A stretch of DNA of 48,011 nt from Cyclobacteriaceae bacterium. GTDB lineage: Bacteria > Bacteroidota > Bacteroidia > Cytophagales > Cyclobacteriaceae. Under the pieces are notes generated by a model. The model did no database searches. It had not been told where the DNA came from and worked only from the letters and a program-made list of their open reading frames with translations. The position numbers and the translations under genes were made by a program. Positions 36,601 through 42,840 of this stretch are shown in pieces; position 1 is the first letter of the stretch; each line of letters opens with the position of its first letter. The stretch lies in the NCBI GenBank assembly GCA_020832305.1, contig JAFIEV010000001.1, forward strand, positions 1 to 48,011. The letters run 5' to 3'.

Positions 36601-39600
36601 TAGTTTGAGGGCAATTGTAAATAGAAGAGACGTCGATGTAGAAGTAGTGAGTGCTTTTCCATTTCAGATGCCAGGATCTACCACTCTTTCAAGCGTAGAT
36701 AACATCTCTGAGAATGATAAAATTTTGGTTTACAAGTTAGAAATTATAGATAATGGTAGTTCTGATGATTTAGATACTGATGTAACAAGTATCAAACTTA
36801 TACCTGGTACTTCTAATACTGCGGATTGGTCTTCAAATATAGGTGGTGTTTCCTTGGTTAATACTTCAGTATCTAATGATATACAATTTAGTAATCTGCA
36901 AATAACTGATGAAGGTATTAATATTCTCTTCGAACCTGGTTCATTAGTTGTATCTAATGCTAATACCGTTGAAATTGATGTTTATATATGGCTTGATGCA
37001 TTGAGTGGAAATATTCAAGATAAAGAAGTTTTGAGTTTTACAATCCCATCCCTACACGAAGGGAGTTATACTTCTACAACAAACAGTTCGCAATTTCTCG
37101 ATGAGTTTGATCCTGAATCCATCTTCGAATCCAACACCTTCACCATTCAAGTCGTAGGCACGCAGTTTGAATTTGTCAATTTGCCAACAGTGCCGGTAGA
37201 AAACCCATTTGATCTTCAGCTGCGCGCTACAGATATCTATGGCAATGTCGACCTAGATCAGCAAGTAAATCCTGATGAGTTTAACATTACCTTTGAAATT
37301 GGACAGGGTGATCAAACTGAATTTGATGGATCAAATGCTTTGATAGACTTTAACTCAGAAACTGGAATATATACAACAACCGGTTTAGAATACAATCAAA
37401 ATGAATTCATCACCATTATTGCAAATCCACTTGGTTTTCCCTCTGTAGAAAGTGGTCTGATACAGGTAGGGGATCCGGCCAATTTGATTGTTCGTGAAGC
37501 ATTAACCATCACACAAAATCTCAATGTTGGAGGTTATGTTGATATCCTCTCTGCAGGTAATCTTACCCTGGCGGAGGGAGTGACCCTTAATGTTGGAGGT
37601 AATTTCACCAATAGTGGCATACTCAATACTTCATCTGGTACTACTATTGTTTTGAAAGGCACCGATCCGACCCTGGTTGGCCCGGTAGTGATCTCTGGCA
37701 ATGACATGACCCTGTGGAACCTTACCATAGACGAGGATGCTGTTGTAGTAAATGAAGCCAACATAACCCTGATCAATACCCTTCGGGTAAATGCCGATGC
37801 CAGCTTTGATGCCGATGGCTCTGATGGGGCACGCAATTTTACCCTGCTTTCCAATGCTTCAGGTACGGCACGCATTGGCCCCTTAGTAGATGGAGCCGTG
37901 GTAAATGGTGCTGTAAACTGGCAACGGCATATTCAACCCGGACAAGGCTGGAGGGCCATCGCCTCTCCAATCATCGGCTGGTCCCTGGCGGATATAGCAG
38001 CCAATATACGACTGCAAGGGCTTAGTGACCTCAGACCCAATAATGCCATCAATATATTTTCATTTGATGAAACTGAGAGTACCGAGGATAATGGAGGTCG
38101 CTCTGGTTGGGTGCCATTTACTAGTCTTAATCAGAGTCCGCTAATGGGTACTGGGACCTTTGTCTTTATATATAATGTGGATTTTGGTGGTGGTTTTGCC
38201 AGATTAACCAAAAGAGGAGAAATTAATAGCGGTACGATAGACGTTCCAGTTACCCTAACAGAATCAAGCTTTGAAGGAGGCGGTTGGAATTTCCTGTCAA
38301 ATCCTTATCCATCAGAAATAGATTGGGTTGCTGTTGCAGGTGAAGAAGGGACAAATGATAATATTGGTGCTGTCAGTATCTGGAATCCCAATAATGGTAC
38401 TGGTGGAAACTATGGTTCTTATGCTCCGGGTAATGGGGCAGGAGTAGGTGGTGTAGGTAGATACATTGCCAGCGGGCAGTCTTTCTTCGTACAGACCAGT
38501 GCAGCCGGAGACGTCACTTTCCAGGAAAGCCATAAGTCAGATCAAAATGGTCAATCCTTCGTGCGTAACCGCGAGCTTTCAGATATCTTAAAGATGCAGA
38601 TACGCTCTTCCGGCAATCACCGAGATGAACTGGCCATCGTTTTTGATGAAGAATCAACGCCTGAATTTGACCGGCTCTACGATGCTCCCAAATTTCCGGG
38701 TGGCAATATCCAGATTTATACCCGCTCGGCAGATGACAGAAACCTGTCCATCAATGCACCGGGGAAACTGCGGGGGGCTAAATCCTTTCCCATATATATG
38801 AATCCGGTTTTCTTTGGCAAATACACGCTAAGCTTTAGCGAGCTGCAGTCTTTCCACCCTAATGCGGAGATCTACCTGATCGACCATTTGAAGGATGAAC
38901 AGCAGCGGATTGGTGAAGGCTTTACCTACGATTTTGATGCGGTAAAAGACAATGCCAGTACCTATGCCCATGGTCGCTTTGAATTGCTCTTTGCCCATCC
39001 GGTCGAGTTAAGCATGGAAGAAAGTTATGCCCGTCGCAATCAGGAAGTACTGATGCCGGTAAATGCCCGCTATTTTGAAGGCATCCACAATGCCGAACTA
39101 CAATTTGGCTGGGATGAAAGCCAGGTGGAATACCTGGGTCTTGAACTGGCAGCGGATATAAAAGATCAAATTATTGTTTCAGCGAAGAAGGAATCTGGCA
39201 AGGTGGAGGTACAACTTACTTCTCCCCTTGCTGAATTGCCTGCCCTTGCCGATGATGAAGCCTTGCTCTGGCTGCGCCTCTCACTCAAACCAGGCGTGCA
39301 ACGGGCGGAGATACAACTGCTTCGCAATCAGCTTAGGGCTGCCGGTGCTGTCACCTTACCGGTGGTAAGCGCCAATGGCTGGCTGATCGCCCGTAATACC
39401 CTCGCCCTGACAGGTGCGGTGAGTACGGCCCAGGGTCAGCGCATCGACGGCATTCGCTTTGCCATAGATGGTCCCGAACATGCAGAGGTAATAACCAATG
39501 CCGAAGGTATGTTTGAGACTGAGATTGAAGATGAAGGTATGTATACCATCCGTCCGCTTAATCTTGAGCGCTTACTGACCCTGAGTGCCGAGCCATCGGT

Positions 39601-40603
39601 GGCCGATGTGATTGCATTGCGAAGACATCTGCTGAGCATTCAAAAATTTGAGAGTCCGTTTGCCCATATAGCCGCTGATTTCAATGTATCGGGCAGTCTT
39701 TCGGCCATGGATATCGCCTCCCTTAACCAGCATATCCTGAGGGCTCCGGGTCATCGTACGGCTGACTGGGTGATGGTAAAGGAAAGTCCTGCCCTGGCAC
39801 AGAATCCTTTTGCCTTCAGTTCTGAATATCAATTTGACGCATCCACCTTTGGAGAAGGTCTGCTGGGATGGCGTGCTGTTCAAAAGGGCATCGTGCATAT
39901 GCCTGCCGGCTGGGGGCGCAATGCTTCCGGTGAATGGGAGGTGTTGAGTAAAATATTGCGCTATGAAAACGGAACGGTAGAGGTACCGGTGATGGCGGGG
40001 GTACACAGCGGACTGGCCGGCTATCAGTTTACCCTGAGCTGGAATGCGGAAGATTATGAATTTGTAAGCCTGCAAAGCAATGTGCCCGGACTCCAATACA
40101 ATGCGGTGGATGCCGCCAAAGGACAGCTTGCGGTCTTGTGGACCCATGAACAGGGTAAAGGAGTATCCTTTAGCGGACAGGAAGAATTGTTCAGGCTGGT
40201 GATGAAGGGTAAAAAAGATGAAGCTGGAGATCTGAGTATAGGTTCGTCAATGACTACTGCGCTTGCTGTGGGTGAAGGTATGCAATTGCTGGAATTAAAA
40301 CACAACAGCCTGGGTAGTTTTAAAGTGTTTGATAATCCGGTCTTGTTCCCATTGTATCCGAATCCGGCCCGTGAGTATACCCATATACATTTCAGTATAC
40401 CGGAAGATGATGAGGTTACTTTGACGGTGTATTCTATTACCGGTGAGCGTTTGCATTTGCATAAGCAGGTGTACAGAGCTGGTGAAAATCAGTATATGTG
40501 GAACCTGCGTGGCGAAGTAGGGACCCGGGTCAATTCAGGCATTTATATTATCCACCTGGAGACAAATGGATATATTTCCAGTCAGCGGTTGATAATTGAA
40601 TGA
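27662..40603 (+). CDS. giant secreted T9SS multidomain protein, 18 beta-sandwich repeats
   Basis: About 4,313 residues, likely exported by the Sec and type IX systems to the cell surface or medium. An ATG at 27644 is also in frame; 27662 is chosen for its compact signal peptide (to about residue 36, GFGQQ). Order: N-terminal beta domain 37-217; 18 tandem domains 218-2989; a linker/Ig-like region 2990-3270; a beta-strand-rich segment and a module with WQRHIQPGQGW near 3420; a cohesin-like segment 3780-3895; a carboxypeptidase-regulatory-like fold near 3912-3967; a dockerin-like segment 3977-4030 (second loop DFNVSGSLSAMD); a second cohesin-like segment 4098-4225; and a type A T9SS sorting domain 4227-4313 with LYPNPAREY. 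No catalytic domain is recognised; adhesion or matrix building is inferred. The 58-residue protein follows after 37 nt. Confidence 0.9.
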   Translation: MKSIYTSPDIRLFFLRFFFSCMVLGLLTTAEGFGQQRETIVGWNFNNPDPALRANPSGGVLAILAGPLTTQGASAVGWSEVTHDNQGFSARATNWNNGVDSKAWQVDFSTEGYKSIQISSKQSSGPTGPRDFQLQYRLDLEDEWIDVGSQIVIITADDWSTDYRYIDQPLPIEVNEVEKVYLRWVIKSLFRIDGGNLASLGVSRIDDIIITGAPVSSEIELTGNPAIAGNITNPLNHFLYRVDLDVSENDAVLDELRFVNNNSFNEADVAVFKLWRSNPSNNLIDSIASFTPTTNNQNIIFPNLNEDLLEDGTYYYAITVNIDPSAGYGNTLTLGTPEVGFSTNANVSSSDPIPAGTEQTILIRSEVSLASFSEVAPDNELSLPANNRVYRLDISAEVFDAIVDEVSFPLSGNFEASDISAFKLAFSSDSVEIPGTILQTIPNTSIGFGGTVTFNTFTAQRVNAGQTGYFSLLVDIPPGAVNGKTIGVGSVGEPQLSFAHPILETTTGWPQAAGNLQEIALASDITVNSFSPDDLAPRQNSLNNLLYRIDLSVANSNNVLNSLALTTTGSYQLADIAQFSLWTGPDASGPVTRIKDNVAPVASGGTLTFNAFDVPPVLTAGSNLYLYVRVNFTAGAAPGNTIGIAATVPPGTAFGFGDLSTVSGTLAASTPQTITAAPGVVLSGNSPEGTSAITQLTNNRIYRIVMDVTAANARVTEIRVPTQGSYQIPDIAEFSLWYSTDIGNPGTPIATASSIVAPGGTLTFAGLSQVVTVGTGYFSVMVNVRTDAVYGRTIGINQPNLAGIDFEGVVFETGSFTTGSTRAINVPTEVTFASFSNAAPNNILNQPTGNRVFRLDLDVDNFNARLTALTLKTSGTYNATDITGFNLHYSTDPNEIGALIAGPLTAPASGGNLVFSGLTQVFPAGETGYLWLMADISPSATGNRTIGIDAIAAGDVTLANASNKIGLPTPVSNLQVISVPVDISVATFSPASDQILQGAVNRLLYRYDLSLGATSDARLSAISMITQGDYDVTDFVNFKLWYAATETWPTASTLATVTTIPESGQPLTFTGFERLFTADETGYLYVTADVAVAAFPGNSVGIAGTTTAGGLTFLDAVNLEPTDFPTDPGNNQTIEASSKITVTTSSPPAGNLSVLLDNEIYQLEMTANEGDATLESITLKTNGDYVTGDVTFFKLWYSTTGIDKGVEIDNVVGEANGQDLVFNSFTPIVFEADEDPEITYYFTITADISPSANYGNTLGIDELPLSNIEFTIPVMYNGVDPQPAGNLQTIAIETEVTLSSVAPPGDPAGFLTSPTNNPIYRLIAGVQTFDAIVNSITFTTSGSFIAGDISNFKLFYSTAEAAEGDLIATLSGNTLAFGGDVVFDVFTGFDGRIEAGSTAYFWLMVDISPTASNTRTVGVDSTTVDFAFPEDLTDDTNPGNNLVMDVPSEIVVSFSSAPEDGAIQQNTNNNLLYKVHISVTNSDALLQELTFPFNGTYADADIGDVILWYSSDSTVLGSIVETTSAAPSGNSIVFEEINQNIAAGTTAYYSITVNVPATATPGNTIGINPVTIAEANFEESSNIVGSPTGTGNLQTIALSPKIAIANTLPLPDGDIVVPLLNPIYTFNLAVADADALLNSLQFSTGSVYVPADIASIALYYSDDEPSDAGIEIASTTTIPGPGGSILFEDLNLTLPADSTGYFTIMVNVAPSAVIGNNISIVGIPYANIGLADPKIITTTDPLINGNARIFNIPSLIELSSFSPDADTITTPTNNKLIRLDLDVSQFDALLNGLTLTTKGKFIATDVSRFKLWLSVDGEALSEELAVFDTPIVAGGNIVFSGIGAERLSAEGIRYLWVTVDIAPTSLRLNEIGIDVIAAPAAFNFAHPVDFTNTFPVAGSELQVIDVFSGITVSTFAPLAANLRQTAKDQLIYRIDLSVADSDTRLNALTLATGGDFEATDIDRFALWFSADENDPGVEPIAIFDGPIAAEDPLTFAGLNQIIPAASSGYLFITVDIAEEAEPGNTLSVALADLEDLVFSPSVNVSGDDIDPGNTFTIVAAPVIAIDFISPPANGEIKQLEDNLIYTLTMEVSSADVEISVLQFPTKGTYGISDFARFKLWYSEDDEDLLGAVLIADLAPVAAGQNLVFSGLSQSIVVGNTGYFSITVDVETSAGFGNTIGIDTVAYSGLSFVGEVILTDAGPAGAGNNQTIANESNVTITGVSPLAGGVLSSPVNNVIYRIDLETEDFDALLASLTFTTTGSYAATDITGFELWYSDTDAAPGDVIASAAPAGNGSQVIFNLSSQPERFSAGSTGYLWITVDIAFGSEGLPTIGIEGIPLANFGFLHIVNLDGDDPTEEGALQIIDVPSDIVVTGVSAPEGNVNQNAVNQVLYTLQLEVDDSDARLLELNLPLIGTLEEGDVTAFKLWFSTTGFNLETELAATVIIEGDSISFTGFNLVIPATGSGYFTITADIAFNAFVDSTLGIGAVEAKAFIFDESAILTGVPTPEGNLKTIVASSVIAISGFSEAGPITSTEGNLLYRIDMEVTVVDARLTGLQLPMTGDFTAADVSAFGLWYKTSSVTDSVEIATAGPVGNGENLVFTFNQVIEADSSAFFFVMVDISTAAQYGNTIGVGAISLTNLTFDEVVILNGDNPLPAGEIRPIEIQSNVAAIGVVLEEGDIEELTNNLLYRIDLATSDFDAQLQGLTLTTFGSYEEEDVDRFVLLWSATAGGSREELAVLASVQTGENLVFDGFNLTLPAGEDRFFWVSVDISSDYAVLEGEDSRTIGINAIPLTAFEFEYDTEIINAVDGDPSANLPQGEEREITIRPIVNLTRTSGPSNIINILAPNNHLLYRINAAVTLANARVDSIIVPTIGTYLADDINAFRLFFATDPNAQGVELASVSSVGGFGENLIFVFPEPQLIEAGQTGSFFVRVDANPAAEDLGFDGRTVGIGAVPLSNIKFTAQVAKTGTDPLAAGSLRAIVNRRDVDVEVVSAFPFQMPGSTTLSSVDNISENDKILVYKLEIIDNGSSDDLDTDVTSIKLIPGTSNTADWSSNIGGVSLVNTSVSNDIQFSNLQITDEGINILFEPGSLVVSNANTVEIDVYIWLDALSGNIQDKEVLSFTIPSLHEGSYTSTTNSSQFLDEFDPESIFESNTFTIQVVGTQFEFVNLPTVPVENPFDLQLRATDIYGNVDLDQQVNPDEFNITFEIGQGDQTEFDGSNALIDFNSETGIYTTTGLEYNQNEFITIIANPLGFPSVESGLIQVGDPANLIVREALTITQNLNVGGYVDILSAGNLTLAEGVTLNVGGNFTNSGILNTSSGTTIVLKGTDPTLVGPVVISGNDMTLWNLTIDEDAVVVNEANITLINTLRVNADASFDADGSDGARNFTLLSNASGTARIGPLVDGAVVNGAVNWQRHIQPGQGWRAIASPIIGWSLADIAANIRLQGLSDLRPNNAINIFSFDETESTEDNGGRSGWVPFTSLNQSPLMGTGTFVFIYNVDFGGGFARLTKRGEINSGTIDVPVTLTESSFEGGGWNFLSNPYPSEIDWVAVAGEEGTNDNIGAVSIWNPNNGTGGNYGSYAPGNGAGVGGVGRYIASGQSFFVQTSAAGDVTFQESHKSDQNGQSFVRNRELSDILKMQIRSSGNHRDELAIVFDEESTPEFDRLYDAPKFPGGNIQIYTRSADDRNLSINAPGKLRGAKSFPIYMNPVFFGKYTLSFSELQSFHPNAEIYLIDHLKDEQQRIGEGFTYDFDAVKDNASTYAHGRFELLFAHPVELSMEESYARRNQEVLMPVNARYFEGIHNAELQFGWDESQVEYLGLELAADIKDQIIVSAKKESGKVEVQLTSPLAELPALADDEALLWLRLSLKPGVQRAEIQLLRNQLRAAGAVTLPVVSANGWLIARNTLALTGAVSTAQGQRIDGIRFAIDGPEHAEVITNAEGMFETEIEDEGMYTIRPLNLERLLTLSAEPSVADVIALRRHLLSIQKFESPFAHIAADFNVSGSLSAMDIASLNQHILRAPGHRTADWVMVKESPALAQNPFAFSSEYQFDASTFGEGLLGWRAVQKGIVHMPAGWGRNASGEWEVLSKILRYENGTVEVPVMAGVHSGLAGYQFTLSWNAEDYEFVSLQSNVPGLQYNAVDAAKGQLAVLWTHEQGKGVSFSGQEELFRLVMKGKKDEAGDLSIGSSMTTALAVGEGMQLLELKHNSLGSFKVFDNPVLFPLYPNPAREYTHIHFSIPEDDEVTLTVYSITGERLHLHKQVYRAGENQYMWNLRGEVGTRVNSGIYIIHLETNGYISSQRLIIE
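28313..36628 (+). repeat. in-gene array: 6 x (C-A-B) units of three ~154-aa domains
   Basis: Eighteen domains share the pattern NNxLYRIDL, DAxLxxLxLxTxGxY, ADIxxFKLWYS, GxxLxF and a closing VDIxPxAxxGNTIGI. The pattern resembles the BNR_assoc_N (PF14873)-type beta-sandwich; this is by memory. Three classes alternate strictly. C domains open IAIxxxSPP-like and end YGNTIGI. A domains carry an F(D/N)A motif after the first strand (EVFDA, DNFNA, QTFDA, SQFDA, EDFDA, SDFDA), and in five of six an F/L-W in the late strand. B domains have a longer linker with a Gln, mostly an SDA-type motif (SNN, SDA, SDA, SDT, SDA) and PGNTIGI-like ends. Units start near 28313, 29699, 31076, 32462, 33845 and 35219, spaced 1386, 1377, 1386, 1383, 1374 and 1410 nt. 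Confidence 0.88.
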
Positions 40604-40640
40604 AATTTTTGATATTTTTGCAATACTATTCAGATAATTG

Positions 40641-40817
40641 ATGAAAAAAGTTTTTTTTGTGTTGTTGATTTGCTTGGTAGTTCCATATGTGCTAATGGCT
40701 CAACCATTTCCACCAGACCCTCCCCCTATCCCTATCGACGGGGGTTTGCTCTATTTGTTACTGGGTGGCATTGTACTTGGGGTAAAGAAGCTGATGGATA
40801 TGCGCAAAGGCAAGTAA
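40641..40817 (+). CDS. 58-residue PIPIDGG-type membrane protein, candidate exosortase substrate
   Basis: Not a product of the usual gene length, but strongly structured. It starts MKKVFFVLLI with a signal peptide (1-20, LMA then Gln21), then a Pro-rich stretch (QPFPPDPPP), the motif PIPIDGG (29-35), a membrane helix (about 36-48, LLYLLLGGIVLGV) and a basic tail KKLMDMRKGK. Signal peptide, short motif, helix and basic end form the tripartite layout of PEP-CTERM-like sorting signals. I recall a Bacteroidota class of such tiny proteins named PID-CTERM, and the motif fits; this was not checked. The mature part is little more than the signal. It follows the giant gene by 37 nt, has its own terminator at 40854, and is 3 kb from the exosortase gene. 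Confidence 0.75.
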   Translation: MKKVFFVLLICLVVPYVLMAQPFPPDPPPIPIDGGLLYLLLGGIVLGVKKLMDMRKGK

Positions 40818-40853
40818 GCAAGTTGAGTATTATTTTACAAAGTATATAGATAG

Positions 40854-40888
40854 AAACCGGTGTAGCGGAAGTTATGCCGGTTTTTTTT
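40854..40888 (+). terminator. intrinsic terminator after the 58-aa gene
   Basis: AAACCGG pairs with CCGGTTT around a loop of about 13 nt, followed by eight T residues, 37 nt after the stop codon. It would end the transcript that contains the giant gene and the small gene. Confidence 0.8.
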
Positions 40889-40901
40889 GTGCGTGATGGG
40901 A

Positions 40902-41004
40902 TAATTGTTTAATTGTTTAATTGTTTAATTGTTTAATTGTTGAATTGTTGAATTGTTGAATTGTTGAATTGTTGAATTGTTGAATTGTTTAAGTGTTGAT
41001 TTTT
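40902..41004. repeat. octanucleotide tandem repeat, TTGTTTAA then TTGTTGAA
   Basis: About four TTGTTTAA units run into six or more TTGTTGAA units with clean 8-bp phase, then degenerate. Shorter tracts of the same octamer lie at 42035-42080, 43432-43470, 44563-44615 and 47507-47547, mostly upstream of the GTTGGAG hairpin unit. Confidence 0.9.
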
Positions 41005-41014
41005 TGAGTGTTAA

Positions 41015-41085
41015 GTCCGTAGGGAATTAAAAGGAGATTCTTTACCCTCTTTGTTGTTGGAGTTTTCTCCAGCGACTACCCCCAA
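41015..41085. repeat. GTTGGAG hairpin unit, copy 1 of the composite repeat
   Basis: A conserved block of about 70 nt: GTAGGGAATTAAAAGGAGAT, then TTTACCCTC, then the stem GTTGGAG-TTTT-CTCCAGC (one mismatch here), then CGACTACCCCC. Other copies are at 20089, 42316, 43488 and 44628. It is followed by AGCTCGT-type heptamers up to 41157. Confidence 0.8.
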
Positions 41086-41232
41086 GTTTAAGCTCGTAGC
41101 TCGTAGCTGGTAGCTCGTAGTTCGTAGCAAGTTAGCTGGTAGCTCGTAGTTCGTAGATGAGTGTACAGGGCTGTTAGCTGGGATATACTGTGTGGTAGCT
41201 GTCTGGCTTGTTTTCAGGATTTTTTCCGCAGA

Positions 41233-41352
41233 TGTTAACCCTTGCTGTCGTGGCACGTGTCCCCACGTGATACAGAATACTTTGTAATATAAGTTATTCA
41301 TATTCAGTGTGTATGTTAACAAATAAAGCACACGCGGCACGCGTGCGCTAGC
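41233..41352. repeat. three-hairpin REPIN-like element, copy 1
   Basis: Three stems in series: CACGTG-TCCC-CACGTG; a central stem with TATTCAGTG as its 3' arm (degraded 5' arm here); and CACGCG-GCA-CGCGTG, ending in GCTAGC. A TGTTAAC flank opens the element and a GTTAACA flank precedes the last stem. Confidence 0.85.
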
Positions 41353-41354
41353 TG

Positions 41355-41555
41355 GGGATATAAAGCTTATGGTCCTTGTTTATAACGAGGACCTACAACA
41401 GTAGTCATTGATTTCCTGAAATAATCATTTATCTCCTCCCTCGTTGTAAATTGAGGCTTTGACGAAACCCCGACTCTCGGGGTGGAGGCTTTGCCGGAAT
41501 CCCGTTGCTCGGGGCAAGGGCGATAATCGCGTAGGTATAATGTTTTTTCGGCAGT
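41355..41555. repeat. 200-bp dispersed repeat, twin of 45876-46080
   Basis: Contains a GGTCCT/AGGACC hairpin around TTATAACG, a CTCGTTGTAAATTGAGGC block, a CCCCGACTCTCGGGG hairpin and a GGAATCCCG block. The copy at 45876 is almost identical. Shorter relatives are the CGAGGACTGG blocks at 8.2, 8.7 and 26.9 kb. No gene. Confidence 0.8.
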
Positions 41556-41654
41556 TGTTAACCCTTGCTGCCGTGGCACGTGTCTCCACGTGATACTGAA
41601 TACTTTGTATTATAAGTTATTGATAATCATGTATTTATTGATATGTTTCCATGA
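41556..41654. repeat. partial three-hairpin element
   Basis: Has the TTGTTAAC flank and the CACGTG-TCTC-CACGTG stem, but the third (CACGCG) stem is missing; the copy breaks off just before the stop codon of the small minus-strand gene at 41655. Confidence 0.65.
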
Positions 41655-41873
41655 TCATTCGATATCATAAATTGAATCTGAGTCTGCATAACCTTTCAGG
41701 AACTGTTCCTTTGCTGTTTCCCGGAATTTCACATGATCAGTACTTTCAGTTTCATCTATAAGTAGAATTACTCTGACATCCTGTAACTCTTCTATTTTCA
41801 ATTCAGATTGTGCATTTTTGGGTATTTCAATCTGATTATCCCTGATCCTGGATTTAAATTCAATGGCTTTCAT
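41655..41873 (-). CDS. 72-aa antitoxin-like protein, orphan
   Basis: A short protein starting MKAIEFKSRIRDNQIEIP and ending EQFLKGYADSDSIYDIE. The beta-rich N-terminus with an IPKNAQSEL-like turn and the acidic FLKGYADSDSIYD tail match a group of small proteins common in Bacteroidota and cyanobacteria that are usually seen as the first gene of a two-gene toxin-antitoxin pair (recalled). No toxin-like frame follows on the minus strand; the space below 41655 is repeat sequence. The ATG is complementary to 41871-41873. The function is unproven, and it may be the survivor of a broken pair. Confidence 0.65.
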   Translation of the reverse strand: MKAIEFKSRIRDNQIEIPKNAQSELKIEELQDVRVILLIDETESTDHVKFRETAKEQFLKGYADSDSIYDIE

Positions 41874-42185
41874 AATTATATTCTTTTAGCAAAGGTAGAA
41901 AAGGATTTGCAATCCTTAAAAACAGCGACTTAATGTATTGTTTGTTGACTCGCATCCTCGCTATGAAACTGGAAAGAAAGCACGTGATGGGGAATGCGTG
42001 AATACGTGATGCGTGATCCGTGATCGGTGGTTAGATGTTGATTTGTTTAATTGTTGATTTGTTTAGATGTTGAATTGTTTAGATGTGGGGTTAGGTTAGG
42101 GGGTGAGTGTTTGTATCTCGTAGAGTGTTGGGGAAAGAGATATGATGTGTGTGGTAGCAGTCTGACTTGTTTTCACGATTTTTTC

Positions 42186-42248
42186 GGCAGGAAAGCCCAT
42201 AAAAAGCAGTAAGCCACCTGTCAGGTTTTCACAACCTGACAGGTTTTT
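42186..42248. repeat. CCTGTCAGG hairpin unit with T run, copy 1
   Basis: A 12-bp perfect stem, ACCTGTCAGGTT / AACCTGACAGGT (42216-42244), followed by five Ts, preceded by GCAGGAAAGCC. A near-copy lies at 42705-42766. The whole 62-bp unit is duplicated, which suggests a mobile repeat rather than a simple terminator. The gap 41874-42185 holds octamers and GTGATGCG-like motifs only. Confidence 0.75.
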
Positions 42249-42289
42249 GTTAGTTGTAATTCACTGAAATATAATGCTTTATATATAAT

Positions 42290-42380
42290 AAGCACACGCG
42301 GCACGCGTGCGCTAGCCGGGAATTAAAAGGAAATTCTTTACCCTCCCTGTTGTTGGAGTTTTCTCCAACGACCACCCCCA
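42290..42380. repeat. CACGCG hairpin fused to GTTGGAG hairpin unit, copy 2
   Basis: AAGCACACGCGGCACGCGTG and GCTAGC (to 42316) run straight into the GTTGGAG-TTTT-CTCCAAC unit (perfect stem, 42352-42369). This shows that the two repeat families join directly. AGCTCGT heptamers follow to 42445. Confidence 0.8.
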
Positions 42381-42510
42381 TGGAATTAGCTCGGAGTTCG
42401 GAGCTCGTAGCTCGTAGCAAGTTAGCTGGTAGCTGGTAGCTCGTTGTAGGCTGTTAGCTGGGTTATACTGTGTGGTAGCTGTCTGGCTTGTTTTCAGGAT
42501 TTTTTCGGCA

Positions 42511-42632
42511 GTTGTTAACCCATGCTGCCGTGGCACATGGCCGCACGTGACACTGAACACTTTGTAATGTAAGTTAATGATATTCATTGTTTTATTTGAC
42601 AAATAAAGCACACACGGCACGCGTGCGCTAGC
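42511..42632. repeat. three-hairpin element, copy 2
   Basis: TTGTTAAC flank, first stem changed (CACATG-GCCG-CACGTG), central stem CACTGAA / TATTCATTG, final stem with CGGCACGCGTGCG and terminal GCTAGC. Confidence 0.8.
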
Positions 42633-42699
42633 GATGACAGTTAAAAAAGGCTGCTTCTTGCATCAGCTGGCAAATTTGAGAATTTCACAGGCCCGGAGG

Positions 42700-42766
42700 T
42701 TTTAGCAGGAAAGCCAATGAAAGGCAGGAAGCCACCTGTCAGGTTTCCAACACCTGACAGGTTTTT
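42700..42766. repeat. CCTGTCAGG hairpin unit, copy 2
   Basis: Stem ACCTGTCAGGT / ACCTGACAGGT (42734-42762) with a T run, just upstream of the yefM promoter region. Confidence 0.75.
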
Positions 42767-42805
42767 AGCAAATAAAATCTTGTCTGTAATAATTATACTT
42801 ATTAA

Positions 42806-42825
42806 TGTACGTATATTAGTACGTA
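42806..42825. promoter_or_regulatory. candidate YefM operator
   Basis: Two copies of the self-complementary hexamer TACGTA (42808-42813 and 42820-42825), 12 bp apart, lie 16 nt before the yefM start. E. coli YefM also binds paired short palindromes in its own promoter, so autoregulation is likely. Confidence 0.5.
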
Positions 42826-42840
42826 AATAGGAAAGTAATT

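Noticed and set aside
40641-40817. Small frame at 40641 as a random short ORF
   Set aside because: The random-ORF reading was rejected: signal peptide, Pro-rich linker, PIDGG, helix and basic tail in order, with a terminator after it, are hard to get by chance.
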